A stretch of DNA of 64,000 nt from Phaseolus vulgaris (GCF_000499845.2 NC_023749.2:17358681-17422680); one strand, 5' to 3'; positions 44,060 through 56,123 are shown, counted from the stretch's first letter. Numbers and translations: made by a program. The notes: generated by a model from the sequence alone, not told the origin.

Positions 44060-44628
44060 AATCTTGAACTGCTTGTGGTTTAAATTTCAAATTCAAATTC
44101 AAAATATACGGCTCAGGATAAATATTTTAAGTCATGCTTTTTGTGCCTCAAAAATTCCAATAGTAATGTTTTGGTTTTATTAATCAGTTCTAGTGTCATT
44201 CCTTAGGTTCAATTTGTGTGCCACCTTTTATTGAGTGCCTTATTTGTTTGCTTGTCAAATTTATTCAATACTCTTTCAAGTTGTGTCATACAATTACTCC
44301 ATTTGCTGTTGTCCTATTTCTAAATTGAATTGTTTCTTTGTTTTAAATTTGTTGACCTCTATTGTTGGTGAAAGTTTTTCAAAGTGGTGCTTGTTAAGTT
44401 TGGAATTAACCTTTGTGGTGAGTCCATTACTACTTAGTAGGTACTGTTTTGAAGATTTAAATTGACTAACCTTAAGAGGTTAAGCAAGGGGCTGCAGCAA
44501 GTGAGATTACAAAAACATACAAAGAGTGGGTGACAATAGAAAGAGTCACAACAAGGAGGAATACCAAAAGCAAAAGAAGTGCATAGGATAGGAAATCTGA
44601 ATTTTACTTTTGTAATTCAATTTCTATT
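44060..44628. other. Unclassified interspersed DNA (continues at 45563-45761)
   Basis: AT-rich sequence with no strong frame. The phrase GGGGCTGCAGCAAGTGAGATTAC hints at a retroelement leader. The solo LTR 44629-45557 interrupts it, since CTATT occurs at both edges. I cannot classify it. Confidence 0.35.
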
Positions 44629-45557
44629 TGATCCTGCCTGTTGACCAGGACGCAAGAACCTTGCCTCGTCAAATTTGGATCGACTTCTGCGCCGTGTCAG
44701 CTTCGGTCCTTCGCCTTGATTCACCTCAAGAACCTGCAAAAGACAGAACGGCGCCGCTGCGGCCGATCACGCTCCGACGCCCAAGTCAGCAACTGAACCA
44801 CCAAATACTAAGAGAAAACTTAAGAACTCTCAGGAACCATGCAAAATTCTCTCTCAGCGTACTCAAGTTCTCGCAAGCGTAAAAAAGTAATCTAAACGTG
44901 CGACCTCAGAAGTTCGTTAGAATCTCTTATATACCTGTGCACTTTCTCTCTCCTGACAGTTACACATCTGGACACGTGGCTCGCATCCAGCTGTACACGT
45001 GTCACCATCTGGAGCATCCTTGACTTGGGCGCCACTTCTTATTCTTCAGGCTTTTGGCTAAGTTACTTATGCATGGAACAACTCAGCGCATAGCTGCCTT
45101 GGAGCGTGATCTCTTCTGCGTGGCGAGTACGGGTGCCTTCATACACACCTTCCCTGTGGTCTCGCCGGCCGCCTTCATGATCTACTTCACTTGCTTCATC
45201 GTGCATGTCCAGGTGAGCTGTTCCCCGACCTCAACCTCTGGCTAGCTAGGAAATGACTATCTGACGACTTTATCCTGTGCTTCGAAAGCCTGGAACAAGC
45301 TTCCCTGATCCTTCGGCGATGTCCTTCTTTCAGCGATCTCTAACCACTTGGTCGTCTGGGTTCGCATCCGGCGACTTCATCTCAAACCCGTTGACCGCCG
45401 GTTTAGGTATGCTAGAGATCGGAGCACGCCAACTTAATAACTGGCGACTACACGAGCCCCCCGACTTCCTTCCCTTCTGCCAGCCATGAGCCCTGCTTGA
45501 CACACCTACATAATAGCTTACTGCCACGTCATCACTTCCGACTACCTGGGTGGTACA
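44629..45557 (-). repeat. Solo LTR of the D family (929 bp), TSD CTATT
   Basis: The inverted LTR runs from TGATCCTGCC (44629) to GGTACA (45557). CTATT flanks both sides (44624-44628, 45558-45562). No polypurine tract or primer site adjoins it. It is very similar to the 5' LTR of D (60519-61449), with scattered differences. Confidence 0.9.
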
Positions 45558-45761
45558 CTATTGTATTTCTTTTTGAATTGTAATTGCATTCAACTTTGAT
45601 GAATTAGTGGAATAATTACGTATTAGACGGTGAGTGTGTCTTCAATGGCTCTAAGCGTCTAGAAGCCTCACCTTAGGATAGGCTTAGCTTTAAAGCTTTC
45701 TAGTTAGTAAACTTTAATTGTGTTTTTGTTAATTGCTTTGCGTTGCTTACTTGCTTTGTAT

Positions 45762-46118
45762 TGTTCGAGGCCAAGAATCCTGGAGATCGCCTTTGGGTGA
45801 GCCTGAACGGAATTGCTGGGAGGTTGATCCTTTCTATCTTCCAGCAATCTTACAAAGATTGGAAGGGAAAGTTCGTCCAAGTGCGCCAAAATGACCGAGA
45901 CCCTTCGCTGCTCGACGACTTTCCCTTGTACTGGGTAAACAAGGGAAATAAGGACTCCAAGGGAAGCTTTAGAAGGCCAAGAAGTCCTGACAACATGGGC
46001 GAGTTGGACAAGGATCTATGCCTCTTCTGGAAAAGCGTGGCAGCCGCTAATATTACCTTTCCCACCTCTGCAATAATCACCTTCGAGTTCCTCGAGAGTC
46101 AACTCAAAGCTCACATAG
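45762..46118 (+). pseudogene. Antisense gene of element D, exon 1, 5' truncated
   Basis: Homology begins at LFEAKNPGDRLWVSLNGIAGR and runs to ESQLKAHI at donor CATAG|GTTAGC (intron 46119-46307, 189 bp, acceptor TGTGCAG). The first ~190 codons are missing, replaced by unrelated DNA (45563-45761). What remains is open. Confidence 0.8.
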
Positions 46119-46307
46119 GTTAGCACTTACCTCGACCTTTAGCTTTCGTCTTGTGCTGTATCTCTGTTATCTATTATTGGGCGTTCTGCTTGTTGCGCAC
46201 TAGACCTGGTTTTCATTTCCTGCACCATTTGTTTGTCTCGTTCGCACATGTTCTCATATATTTTACTTTTGCCTTTGCGCTTACTTGTGTATTTTTGCAC
46301 TGTGCAG

Positions 46308-47769
46308 ATCTCATGCTGGGCAAAGGCAAGTTAGCTGAATTGAGGGCGCTCGCCCGAACCCACAAATTGGCATCGGGTTCTCAAACCGTGCCAAACTCGG
46401 TGGTGGAGATCGCCGCTGCTCAGGACAAATCGCCCCCTCAAGGCCCAACTCCTCCAGAAGCACTGCCCGCTCCTCAACGAAAGAAACTCATCTTGAGGAA
46501 ACCAAAGAGGAAAACTCCTCAAGTGGTCCAAGAAGATGAAGAAGAGGACGATGAGGCGACTGAGGACGGCCTCATTACCAAAAGGAGAAGGGTGGCACCT
46601 TCTTCACCACCTGCTCCACCTGCTCTTCCAACGCCAACACCGCCTTCTCCCCCAGCTCCAACACCGCCAGTCCAAGCAGTACCTTTGGCGGCTGCACTTC
46701 CTGCGGTTGAGGCTAACGAGCCCAACTTCATGGAGAACCCTCCGAGCGCTTCCACACCATTCGTATCCGCTGGAGAGGGTCCTCCTTCAACCACCTCAAT
46801 CGTTGAAGCTGCACCAGGTGGGGATGAAGGCGCTCATAACTCTCCAATAATCATCACCGAGTCCCCCACGTCACCACCACGCCAAGAAGCCCAACCTCAA
46901 CAACCAATCCAAGAGGGCGGTGGTGAGAGCCAGCACCAGGCTCCTTCAACGCCTCCACCAACAGCGGTTGCAAACCTTCCCCTCGCGGTTAGAGGAATCA
47001 GGGGCCCTTCACGGCTAAACTCAAAATGATGGCAGAGGACCTCCCCTCTATCATAACCAAAGCTGTGGAGAGATCCAACAAGAAACTTCAGGACGATATC
47101 TCCACACTCGAAGAGGAGAATCGCTTGATAAGAATCAAGGCGGAGAAGTTGTCTTGCAACCTTATGATGGCGGAAATCGAACACTCGAGGGTGGAGGACG
47201 CCATGAGCACCGAGCTGAGGGTGGCGCGTAAGGAGGCCACCGATCTGCGCCAGAAACCGCACCTCCTAGCTCAAGAGAAAATCGAGCTGGAGAGCAAGCT
47301 GGTTCCCTACCGTCTCAAGGTGGCTGACCTGGAGGCATCAATAAAAGCGGATGCAGCCAAGGTAGAGAACCTTGAGAAAAGGTCGGTCGATCGGGAGGTT
47401 CTCTTAGGAAAAGTTGAAAAGGAGAGGGATGAGGCCGTGGCTGAGCTCGCCGAAGCCAGAGAGGAGAATGCAAAGATCGCTACAGAGCTGGCCCAGGCGC
47501 GGGAGGAAAACAAGAAGGTTGCCGAAGACCTCGCTCAGACTCGCAGGGAAACTGAAGAACTGAAGAAGCGAGCTGACGAGCTTAAGCAGCAAACCGAGGG
47601 GCTCAAGCAACAAAACGAAGAGCTTGAGCTGAGCTTCGCCCAAGTCCTCGCCGCTGGGTTTGACGCCGCCCTGGAGCAATTCGCCTGCCAGTACCCCAAT
47701 CTGGACCTCTCCATGGTGTCAATATGCAACGAAGTGGTGGATGGGAAGATCGTTCCTTCTGAAGATTAG
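46308..47769 (+). pseudogene. Antisense gene of element D, exon 2 (best preserved copy)
   Basis: It encodes LMLGKGKLAELRALARTHKLASGSQTVPNSVVEIAA, a basic cluster, an acidic patch and a proline-rich region (to about 47000). A coiled coil of about 230 residues follows (KKLQDDISTLEEENRLIRIKAEKLSCNL ... LKKRADELKQQTEGLKQQNEELELS), ending VVDGKIVPSED. A single missing base near 47011 breaks an otherwise open frame. Its preservation is better than that of gag-pol in element C. Confidence 0.8.
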
Positions 47770-48354
47770 CTGCTTCCCTCCATCACTTATCTGCCTATTT
47801 ACTTATGCACAGTCCTTACTTGTAATCTTCCTTTCTTTGTATTTGAACTGATGCCACTTTATCATAAATCTTTCTACTTCTTCATATGATCTCTCTGTTT
47901 GCTTTGCTTCTTCTTGTAAAAATCGCTTAAACGAGTTTAACTTGGCGATTCTGCGAGCGCAACTGTTCACTTACTGCTTCAAACTATCAACTTTCGAACG
48001 ATAGCATTCTAAAAACTTGTGAACTTAAGGCAATCGAGCTTCAGCGTGAAACCACTTACTAAACAGCAAGTCTCAATCCAACTGATAGTTTAAGACATAG
48101 TTCACCTGATCTGCTCCATCAAAACGGGCCCTTACCCTTGCCATCGCTTGAATTTCTTCTGACCGCCAAAGGGTCTTGGCGATACCAGCTTCCTCTTGCC
48201 TTCATAACTTGGCCATTGTTCCCTTATCTGGGGGTAGAGGCGCCTTTCGGATCCTTCTCTACCTTCCCCGAGTTTCAGAACAATAAGCCGGATAGCTAGG
48301 CGTTCTCTTCGAACCTACCTTAGCTATCCTTTAAACTTCTTCCACCCTCCACAC
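47770..48354. other. Element D noncoding stretch
   Basis: Inverted counterpart of 36771-37365 in C; no gene. Confidence 0.5.
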
Positions 48355-49083
48355 CGTACCTGAACTCGTTCGAGACGAGAAGGATTTTATCTTGCCTGAA
48401 CTCGCTCGACGGCGAGAAGGTCTTTAACTCGCCTGAACTCGCTCGACGGCGAGAAGGTCTTCAACTCGCCTGAACTCGCTCGACGGCGAGAAGGTCTTTT
48501 ATCTCGCCTGAACTCGCTCGACGGCGAGAAGGTTTTTAACTCGCCTGAACTCGCTCGACGGCGAGAAGGTCTTTAACTCGTGCCTCTACATTAGCCCAGG
48601 GGCTACATCTTCTCTCGCCTGGAGGCACTGAGGACTTTTTACTGGTGCCTCTACATTGCCCCAGGGGCTACATCTTCTCTCCCCTGGAGGCACTGAGGAC
48701 TTTTTACTGGTGCCTCTACATTGCCCCAGGGGCTACATCTTCTCTCCCCTGGAGGCACTGAGGACTTTTTCTCTTTCTCGCCTGCACTCGCTTGACGGCG
48801 AGGAGGTCTTTTTCTCGTGCCTCTACATTGCCCCAGGGCCTACATCTTCTCTCCCCTGGAGGCACTGAGGACTTTTTACTGGTGCCTCTACATTGCCCCA
48901 GGGCTACATCTTCTCTCCCCTGGAGGCACTAAGGACTTTTTCTCTTTCTCACCTCAGGACGCGCGAGGGCGTTGAGGTCTTTTAAACGTTGCTGGTGCCT
49001 CCGATCACCGAAAGACGATGAGGACTTTTAACTTTAACTGATGCCGCCAATCGCCGAAAAGCGATGGGGACTTTTAACTTTTA
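48355..49083 (-). repeat. Tandem array of about fifteen hairpin-forming units, element D
   Basis: In plus order there are six ~36-bp units (GAACTCGCTCGACGGCGAG type), three ~65-bp units (CCAGGGG ... CCCCTGG), one more 36-bp type, two 65-bp, then three single types (GGACGCGCGAGGGCGTTG; GATCACCGAAAGACGATG; AATCGCCGAAAAGCGATG). The order is the mirror of element C but copy number is higher (about 15 versus 9). Confidence 0.85.
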
Positions 49084-49204
49084 GAAAGCATGCAACATAA
49101 CTTCAACTCGCCTTAAATCACATACGAGTGACAAGGTCTTTTTTCAAAACTTTCGTAATAACGATAAGCATGCAATCTAAAATACTTTAAACTTTGAAAA
49201 ACTC

Positions 49205-49262
49205 TTCTTTATTGGGTGGCCTCATTAAAAACCCTCCTTAGGGAAAAAGAGTGCCCCCTTCA
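49205..49262 (-). other. Conserved post-pol hairpin motif of element D
   Basis: Reverse complement of the motif at 36165-36220, nearly identical to it. Confidence 0.6.
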
Positions 49263-49319
49263 AACTGTTTTAACAGAAAGCTTGCAAACTCTTCGTGTTT
49301 GTTTTTACTTACAAAGCTT

Positions 49320-50590
49320 TTAACTGTAATATAACTTGAGGTGCGTGGCGTTCCAAGTGCGAGGAATCGCCTCTCCTTCCAATGTTTTTAAGCGGTAGGT
49401 GCCGTTCCCGAGCGCCTCGGTTATCCTGAACGGTCCCGTCCACTTAGGCGACAACTTGTTCTCCATCTCGTACTGGTGGGCCTTCCTCATCACCAAGTCG
49501 CCTTCTTTAAACTGCCTTGGCATCACCTTTGAGTTATACCTTCGTTCAATCCTTCTTTTCACTGCCTCAGCCTTTACTCTCGCCTCCTCCCTGACCTCAT
49601 CCAGCAAATCCAGATTCAGCCTTCTTTCCTCGTTCGAGTCTTCCGCTACAAAGTTCTGGACTCTCGGCGAGCTCTCCTGGATTTCCACTGGAATCATTGC
49701 GTCGCACCCATAAACCAAGCTAAACGGGGTCTCAAGGGTTCCTGACTGCTCGGTGGTGTGGTACGCCCAAACTATACGGGGTACCTCCTCAGCCCACGAT
49801 CCCTTGGCCTTCTCTAGTCTTCTCTTCAGGCCTCTCAGCAATACCCGATTGGCGGACTCTACTTGGCCATTTGTCTGAGGGTGCTCGACGGATGCAAATA
49901 CTTGTTGAATTCCCACCCCTTCGCACAGCTTCTTCAACAGGTGACTTGCAAACTGGGTCCCGTTGTCCGACACTAGGCGCTTAGGCACACCAAACCGGCA
50001 TACAATGTTCTTCCACACAAAGCTCTCGATCTTGTGTGCGGTGATTTGGGCCACTGGTTCTGCTTCGATCCACTTGGTGAAATATTCAATCGCCACCACC
50101 AAGTACTTCATCTGCCTGATCGCCAATGGGAAAGGTCCTAGAATGTCGATCCCCCAGGTATGAAACGGCCAAGGGCTGTAAATCGACTTCAACTCCTCGG
50201 GAGGTGCTTTATGCCAATCGGCGTGCTGCTGACATTGCTTGCAACACTGTGCATACTTCTTGCAGTCCTCCCTCATTGTTGGCCAGTAGTAACCTGCACG
50301 GAGGGTTCTTGCGGCCAGAGCTCGACCCCCGACGTGACTTCCACATATCCCTTCATGGAGCTCGGCCATGATTCTTGTACATTTCTCTCCGTGCCCACAT
50401 TCCAGGAGTGGGTGTGTGAACCCAAACCTATACAACTCGCCATCAATCATTGTGAACTTGCTAGAATTCTTCTTTATCTTCCTAGCCTCCGTTGGATCCA
50501 ACGGGGGAAGGCCATCTGCCAGGCATCGCTGGTACTGTGTTATCCACGTGTCTGGCTCGTGCGTAGCGCAGACCTGCGTCATGTTCACCT
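49320..50590 (-). pseudogene. Integrase of element D, copy D1
   Basis: The frame is open from the insertion edge to the stop. The HHCC domain (ELHEGICGSHVGGR, CCKQCQQ) and all three catalytic acids (WGIDILGPF, SDNGTQF, GQVESAN) are present, unlike in elements C and F. The C-terminal domain ends TWNATHLKLYYS. It is separated from RNase H by the insertion 50591-51634. Confidence 0.9.
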
Positions 50591-51634
50591 TGATGAGAAT
50601 CAACTAAAGGTGGCTTTTTATAATGAAGAACAAGATCATTTGCCTTCACATTTGAAGTTTTTCTTGTTAATCTTTGCAAAAGATAAAGCCCAAGCCCAAG
50701 CCCAAGAAGGCCAAAGCCCACAAAAGCCCAAAAACCATCCCATGAAGGGTAAGGCCAAGTATTAAATAATAAAGAATATTATTGAAGGTGCTTAGAGGGA
50801 AACATTAGAAACCTCTATTGTTAAAGCATCTTTTAGTCTTTAGTTAGGAGTCTTAGGGGGGGTGTGTTAGTAGATAGGTGTAGGAGTAAATAAGGAGGTG
50901 CCAATGTGAGAGAAGGGATCACACCTTCCTCATGCTTTGTTTTAGGCGCCAATTCTAGAAGCTTTTTTAAGAGGGAGCTTTTGAATTTGTGTAGCTTACA
51001 TTTCAGCACCTTAGGCTATAAATAGAGGTGTTCTCTTTGTATTTTTGAGATTGGAATTAATCTAAGAAAACTCTACTCAAATTTTGAGTGAACTTTGGAG
51101 AACTTTTGGAGCCTTCTTCTCTAGTCTTATCTTGATGGATCAATGGAGTCCTCAAGTGGCGGCATCACTCTTATCTAGGAGCATTCCACACTTCTAGTGG
51201 CGAGATCATCCAACATCCTTCCATCTTCATGAGCACTCTCTTCTCCTTCCTTCCTCCTCTTTCTATTGTTTTTGTTAGCTTGTGTTCTTGAGTTTTGGTT
51301 TGGTGTTCTTGCTGTTTTTTATGAGTTTTGGTTCGGCAGTTTTATATTTCAGTCCATTCATCTTGTTCCTTTGCTTTTCTAGCTCATTTGTTCGGTTCAA
51401 TTCATTCCATAAGTAATATGTTCGGTGCAATTGCTTTTTCTTCCACCTTATTCGGTTCAATTTGACTATAATTGGTTCATCCAAATGAGTTTGGGATTTG
51501 GTACTAGTTTTTGGTGAGTTCTTGTCTTAGAACAATGATCCAACTCTAAGAAAAGTGCCTCTATAATGTCCAACTCAAGGTGATTCCTAAGAAGGTCAAG
51601 AACCTTTCTCTATATGGCTAGTGGAATCACATCA
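50591..51634 (+). repeat. Solo-LTR-like insertion 3 (~1.04 kb) inside D1 pol
   Basis: TGATGAGAATC...ATCACATCA is bounded by CACCT (50586-50590) and CACCC (51635-51639), probably a TSD with one change. A TATA box (CTATAAATAGAGG) is at about 51012, and CTCAAGTGGCGGC at about 51151 matches the repeats at 10533-11521 and 11773-12743, which are oriented minus. No coding sequence. Confidence 0.65.
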
Positions 51635-53473
51635 CACCCTCTCTCCCCGACATGCTCTTATTCTCGGCGACCTCAAGGTCTCCTGAGTCAAAGACCTGTG
51701 ACTCCTCGCCGCTTTCTCCGTCGACTTGCTTATCTGAAGAACCAGGTGATCTGCCACAAATGCTCTAGGCGTCTTCAGAGTTTCTTGGATCACCGTCCTC
51801 TGCCTACCTCCCTTGCCCGAACTGGCGAGCTTAGCTAGCAAGTCAGCTCGGGCATTCTGCTCTCTGGGCACATGCACCACTTCAAAGGAGACAAAGGAAC
51901 TCTTCAACTCCTGCACATACTCCAGGTAAGCCGCCATTTGTGGATCCTTGGCCTGGAACTCGCCTATTACTTGTCCCGTGACCAGCAGCGAGTCACTCTT
52001 AGCCATCAGCACCCTAGCTCCCATCTCCTTGGCCAGCAAGATACCGGCGATCAGCGCCTCATATTCTGCTTGGTTGTTGCTGGCCTTGAAGGCAAACCTT
52101 AAGGATTGTTCGATCAACACGCTGTTGGGTCCCTCCAAGATGACCCCAGCACCGCTACCCTGCTGGTTCGACGATCCGTCCACTGAAAGTACCCAACGGA
52201 AGTCATCCCCCTCGACTCGTGTCGCTTCAGACGAGAGCTCGACCACGAAGTCTGCGAAGATCTGCCCCTTGATCGGACCTCGGGGCTCATACTTAATGTC
52301 GAACTCCGACAGCTCCACCGCCCACTTCACCATCCTCCCAGCAACGTCGGGCTTCTTCAAGACCTTCTGAATGGGCAAGTCGGTCATCACCAATATTGTG
52401 AAACTATGAAAATAGTGGCTTAACCTTCTTGCCAAAAAGACTACTGCCAGTGCAACTTTCTCCAAGGCCTGATATCTTACTTCGGGTCCTTGCAGCACCT
52501 TACTAACAAAATAAATGGGCTTTTGAGCCTGATCTTGGTCCTGGGCGAGCACCGCACTCACCGCCCTCTCAGTTACAGCAAAATACAACCTGAGAGGGGT
52601 TCCCACCAGCAGTTTGCACAAAACCGGCGGGCTCGCCAGATACTCCTTAAGGTTGACGAAGGCTTCTTCACACTCCTTCGTCCAGGCAAATTTGTTATTT
52701 CGCCTTAAACACTGGAAATATGGATGGCCCTTCTCTCCGCTAGCCGACACGAAGCGAGACAGGGCGGCCATCCGACCTGTAAGCTGTTGTACTTCCTTCA
52801 CGGTGGCCGGGCTCCTCATCGCCAAGATGGCAGCACACTTATCAGGGTTGGCTTCTATTCCTCTCTCAGTTAAGAGGAACCCCAAGAACTTCCCAGCCTC
52901 CACGCCAAAGATGCACTTCTCGGGATTCAGCTTTAACCTGAACTTGGCGATCGTAGTGAACAACTCCTCCAAGTCCTCCACGTGCTTGCTCTTCTCCGGC
53001 GAGGTCACGACCATGTCATCTACGTATGCTTGCACATTTCTTCCCAGCATTGATGCAAGTACCCGATCCATCAACCTCTGGTATGTGGCCCCCGCGTTCT
53101 TCAGCCCAAATGGCATCACCTTGTAGCAGTAACACGATCTCTCGGTCATGAAGGCAGTCTTTTCTTCATCCATGGGATGCATCTTGATCTGGTTATACCC
53201 CGAGAAGGAATCCAGGAAACTCAACAACTTGCACCCTGCAGCACTGTCCACCAGGGCGTCTATGCTTGGCAAAGGATACGAATCCTTTGGGCAAGCCTTA
53301 TTCAGATCGGTGAAGTCGACGCACATGCGCCATTTCCCGTTGCTCTTCTTCACCAGCACGACATTAGCTAGCCACTCAGGGTACTGGACTTCCCTGATAT
53401 GGCCTGCAGCGAGGAGCTTCTGGGTTTCGTCTCTAATCGCTTGCCTCCTCTCCTCGTTGAACTTCCTTCTCCT
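51635..53473 (-). pseudogene. Reverse transcriptase and dual RNase H of element D, copy D1
   Basis: The frame is open from 53473 to the insertion. The RT box is YVDD (53026-53015), intact. The gypsy RNase H/connection and the archaeal-type RNase H (SVDGSSNQQGSGAGVIL, NNQAEYEALIAGI, AKSDSLLV) are complete. The frame is separated from the protease part by a TAG immediately upstream, where relatives have CAG. Confidence 0.9.
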
Positions 53474-54139
53474 CTAGCGTACTGGTCTGACCTGATTGAC
53501 CATCGCCAAATGATGGCACAAGAAGTCGGGATCGATCCCGGGCATGTCCGAAGCGGACCATGCAAACGCATCCAGATGCCGCTCTATCACCTTGGCGATC
53601 TGGTCCTGGAGCTCAACTTCCAGAGATCTTCCCAGCTTGAAGATCTTTCCCCCGATCTCTCTTTTGAGCCACTGCTCGACGGGTTTTTGTCTGGTTTCTC
53701 TGGCGATCACCGCCCTGGTGATTCCCAGCTCCCTCGCTTCCTCAGGGCGATTCCTCGCCTCTTCTTCCTCTAGACCGGCGTTCCCCTCCCCCAGCTCAGC
53801 ATCCACCATCACCACGTCACTTCCGACGGTATCTTCTATTACCGCCGGCCTGGGCTTCACACCAGGAGGCGGGGTGGTTGTCACATAACTCACCGACCTT
53901 TTGTTCTTCAGGCTATTCTCATAGCACTTCTTCGCTTCTTTCTGGTCGGATTTGATGGTGATCACCACCCCCTCCATAGACGGCAGCTTCACCTTCATGT
54001 GCCGGGTCGACGGTATAGCGCCTATTCTGTTGAGCGTGGGCCTTCCCAGCAGAATGTTGTATGCTGAAGGAGCGTTCACGACAAGGTACTTGATTTTCTC
54101 TGTTCTCGAGCCCGCCTCATCCGTAAACGTAGTCCTCAA
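53474..54139 (-). pseudogene. Protease C-terminal part and linker of element D, copy D1
   Basis: Protease fold remainder (AYNILLGRPTLNRIGAI), charged linker and FAWSASDMPGIDPDFLCHH. It ends VRPVR-stop at 53474. Upstream it is separated from gag by a one-base loss in a G run near 54150. Confidence 0.85.
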
Positions 54140-55800
54140 CTCAATGTACCCCTGACCTCCACCTGGTCACCAGCGAAACCATACAAACACCCTCCATAGG
54201 GCCTCAGCTGGTCAAGGGGTAGCTCCAACTGCGTGAAAGTCGGCCAGAACATCACGTCTGCCGAGCTTCCTTGGTCCACCAGAACCCTGTGGACCTTCCT
54301 TCCTCCTGTGATCAGCGAGATGACTATGGGGTCGTTGTCATGAGGCACAACGTCCCGAAGATCTTGCTTTGTGAACGTAATGTCCACATCCGGCGAGTGG
54401 TCCTCAAACATATCCACCGTCATCACAGACCTCGCATACTTCTTCCTCTGTGATGCGGTGCATCCACCACCCGAGAAACCTCCTGCAATGGTGTGGATTT
54501 CTCCGTGGGTAGGCATCTCGTGCTGCTGAGCCTCACCACCTGCTGGATGGGAGCTCGACGCGCCCCCTGTCCTTCTATCCAGCAAATAATCATTCAGGAA
54601 CCCGCTCTTGACCAGGTCGTCGAGCTGGTATCCCAAAGCTAAGCATGAGTCCACGGTGTGGCCAAAGCCCTGGTGGAATTCGCACCAGGCGTCTGGCTTT
54701 GGTCCCAACACCTTATCACCCACCTTCTCGGGCGCCTTCAGCCTAGCTGATATATTGGGAATGGCGATCAGGTCCGCCAATCCCATGACAAACTTGTGCT
54801 TTGGCGGGCGATTGTACTCCCGGCGTGCTGGTTGAGAGCGGCCTGGGCCCCTGCCTTTGTTCTTCCTTGGATCGTAAGGATGGCGAGTCCTCTGATCCCT
54901 CTTGGCCGCCGCTGTCTCCAGCACCCTCTGTGGCTGGATCCTGGTCTGGGCACGTGGCCTAGCGGGAGCCACGCTTCCCCTCTTCTCGGCGACCTCACTT
55001 TCATCGGCGATGTGGGCCACCGCAAGTCGCCTAACCTCAGCAAATGTGGCGGGGTGAGCCCTGATCAACGCCTCGCAGAAGGGTCTCGGCAGCACGCCCT
55101 TCTTGAACGCGTAGACCAACATCTCTTCGTCCTTGGCCGGCGAGCGAACCATCTGCGCCCCAAAACGATTCAAGTAGTCCCTGAGGGACTCTCCCTGGTA
55201 CTGCCTTATGTCAAACAGATCATAAGACACCCTAGGCGGCGCCTTGTTCACTATATACTGCTCGACGAAGATCTTTGAAAACTGTTGGAAATTGGTTATG
55301 TGGCCTGTAGGCAGGCTCACAAACCATTCCAGCGCCGTTCCCTGGAGTGTGCTCACAAACATCTTGCAGTACACGGCGTCTGATCCTCCTGACAGCATCA
55401 TCTGCGTATGGAACGTGGTGAGATGTGCCTCAGGATCCTCCACACCGGTAAAGACAGCCTTCACAGGTACCACACTCGCAGGGATAGGCGTGTCTGTAAT
55501 CGCCTGAGCGAAAGGCATAGGGAAAACGCGAGGCGGCGTTGACGGCGCGGCCTCTTCAGCGACTGGACGCCCTCGCTGCTCCTGGAGAGCTTGACGCAGT
55601 TCCTCAGTCACTCTGCTAAGCTCATCATTCCTGGCCCGAGAGGCGACCAAGTCCTCGTGCATTCTTGCCTGCTCTATACGCGAGGCTTCCACATTCGCTT
55701 GCAACGAACACATGATTTCCACCATCTGCGCCATAGTCATGGCGCCTTCAGCAGCAACGGGTGCAACTGGACTTGAACGGTTGCTTCTCATTTTTCTCAT
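54136..55800 (-). pseudogene. gag and protease active site of element D, copy D1
   Basis: Starting at MRKMRSNRSSP (55800) about 554 residues are open. The N-terminal coiled coil spans about 30-75 and the gag core about 130-240. A basic Arg/Pro-rich stretch covers 280-340, and a C-x2-H-x4-H-x4-C knuckle sits at residues 373-386. The protease motif VDQGSSADV (near 54260-54290) comes next. It leaves frame at 54150. An upstream extension to 55818 is not used because C and D2 start at the same MRKMRSNR. Confidence 0.9.
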
Positions 55801-56123
55801 GAAATCCTGACGAATCACAGAGAGCGATGAACAACACCTTCTACAGCGACGATCGATTCAGCGATCAATCGGTCAGGACTTCGCAAAAACTTCGAACAGC
55901 CTCACGAACACAACAAACCTTCACAGAAACTCGCAACTCCACCAAAAACCAACGCTTCTTCCACTAGGATCCAAACGAGCAATAGAACTCAGATCTTACC
56001 GGTTAAAACTCGCGCCAGCAGCAAAAAACCTCACCTCACCGAACAAAAACCCAAAAGAACGGTGGAAAATGGTTGCACCAGCACACAACCAAACAGAAAC
56101 CGCAGAAACCTCCAAGAACTCAC
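55801..56123 (-). other. Second, internal leader of element D
   Basis: The sequence matches the 5' leader of C from GTGAGTTCTTGG (30304) up to the gag start, but lacks the LTR and primer site. It directly follows the truncated pol of copy D2, with a shared CG at the joint. Confidence 0.8.

Noticed and set aside
44629..45557. Reading the inverted LTR as the 3' LTR of element D
   Set aside because: CTATT flanks both sides and no polypurine tract adjoins it, so it is a solo LTR inserted on its own.
50160..50765. Plus-strand frame running from D1 integrase antisense into the insertion
   Set aside because: It spans the insertion boundary, so it is a chance fusion of two unrelated sequences.
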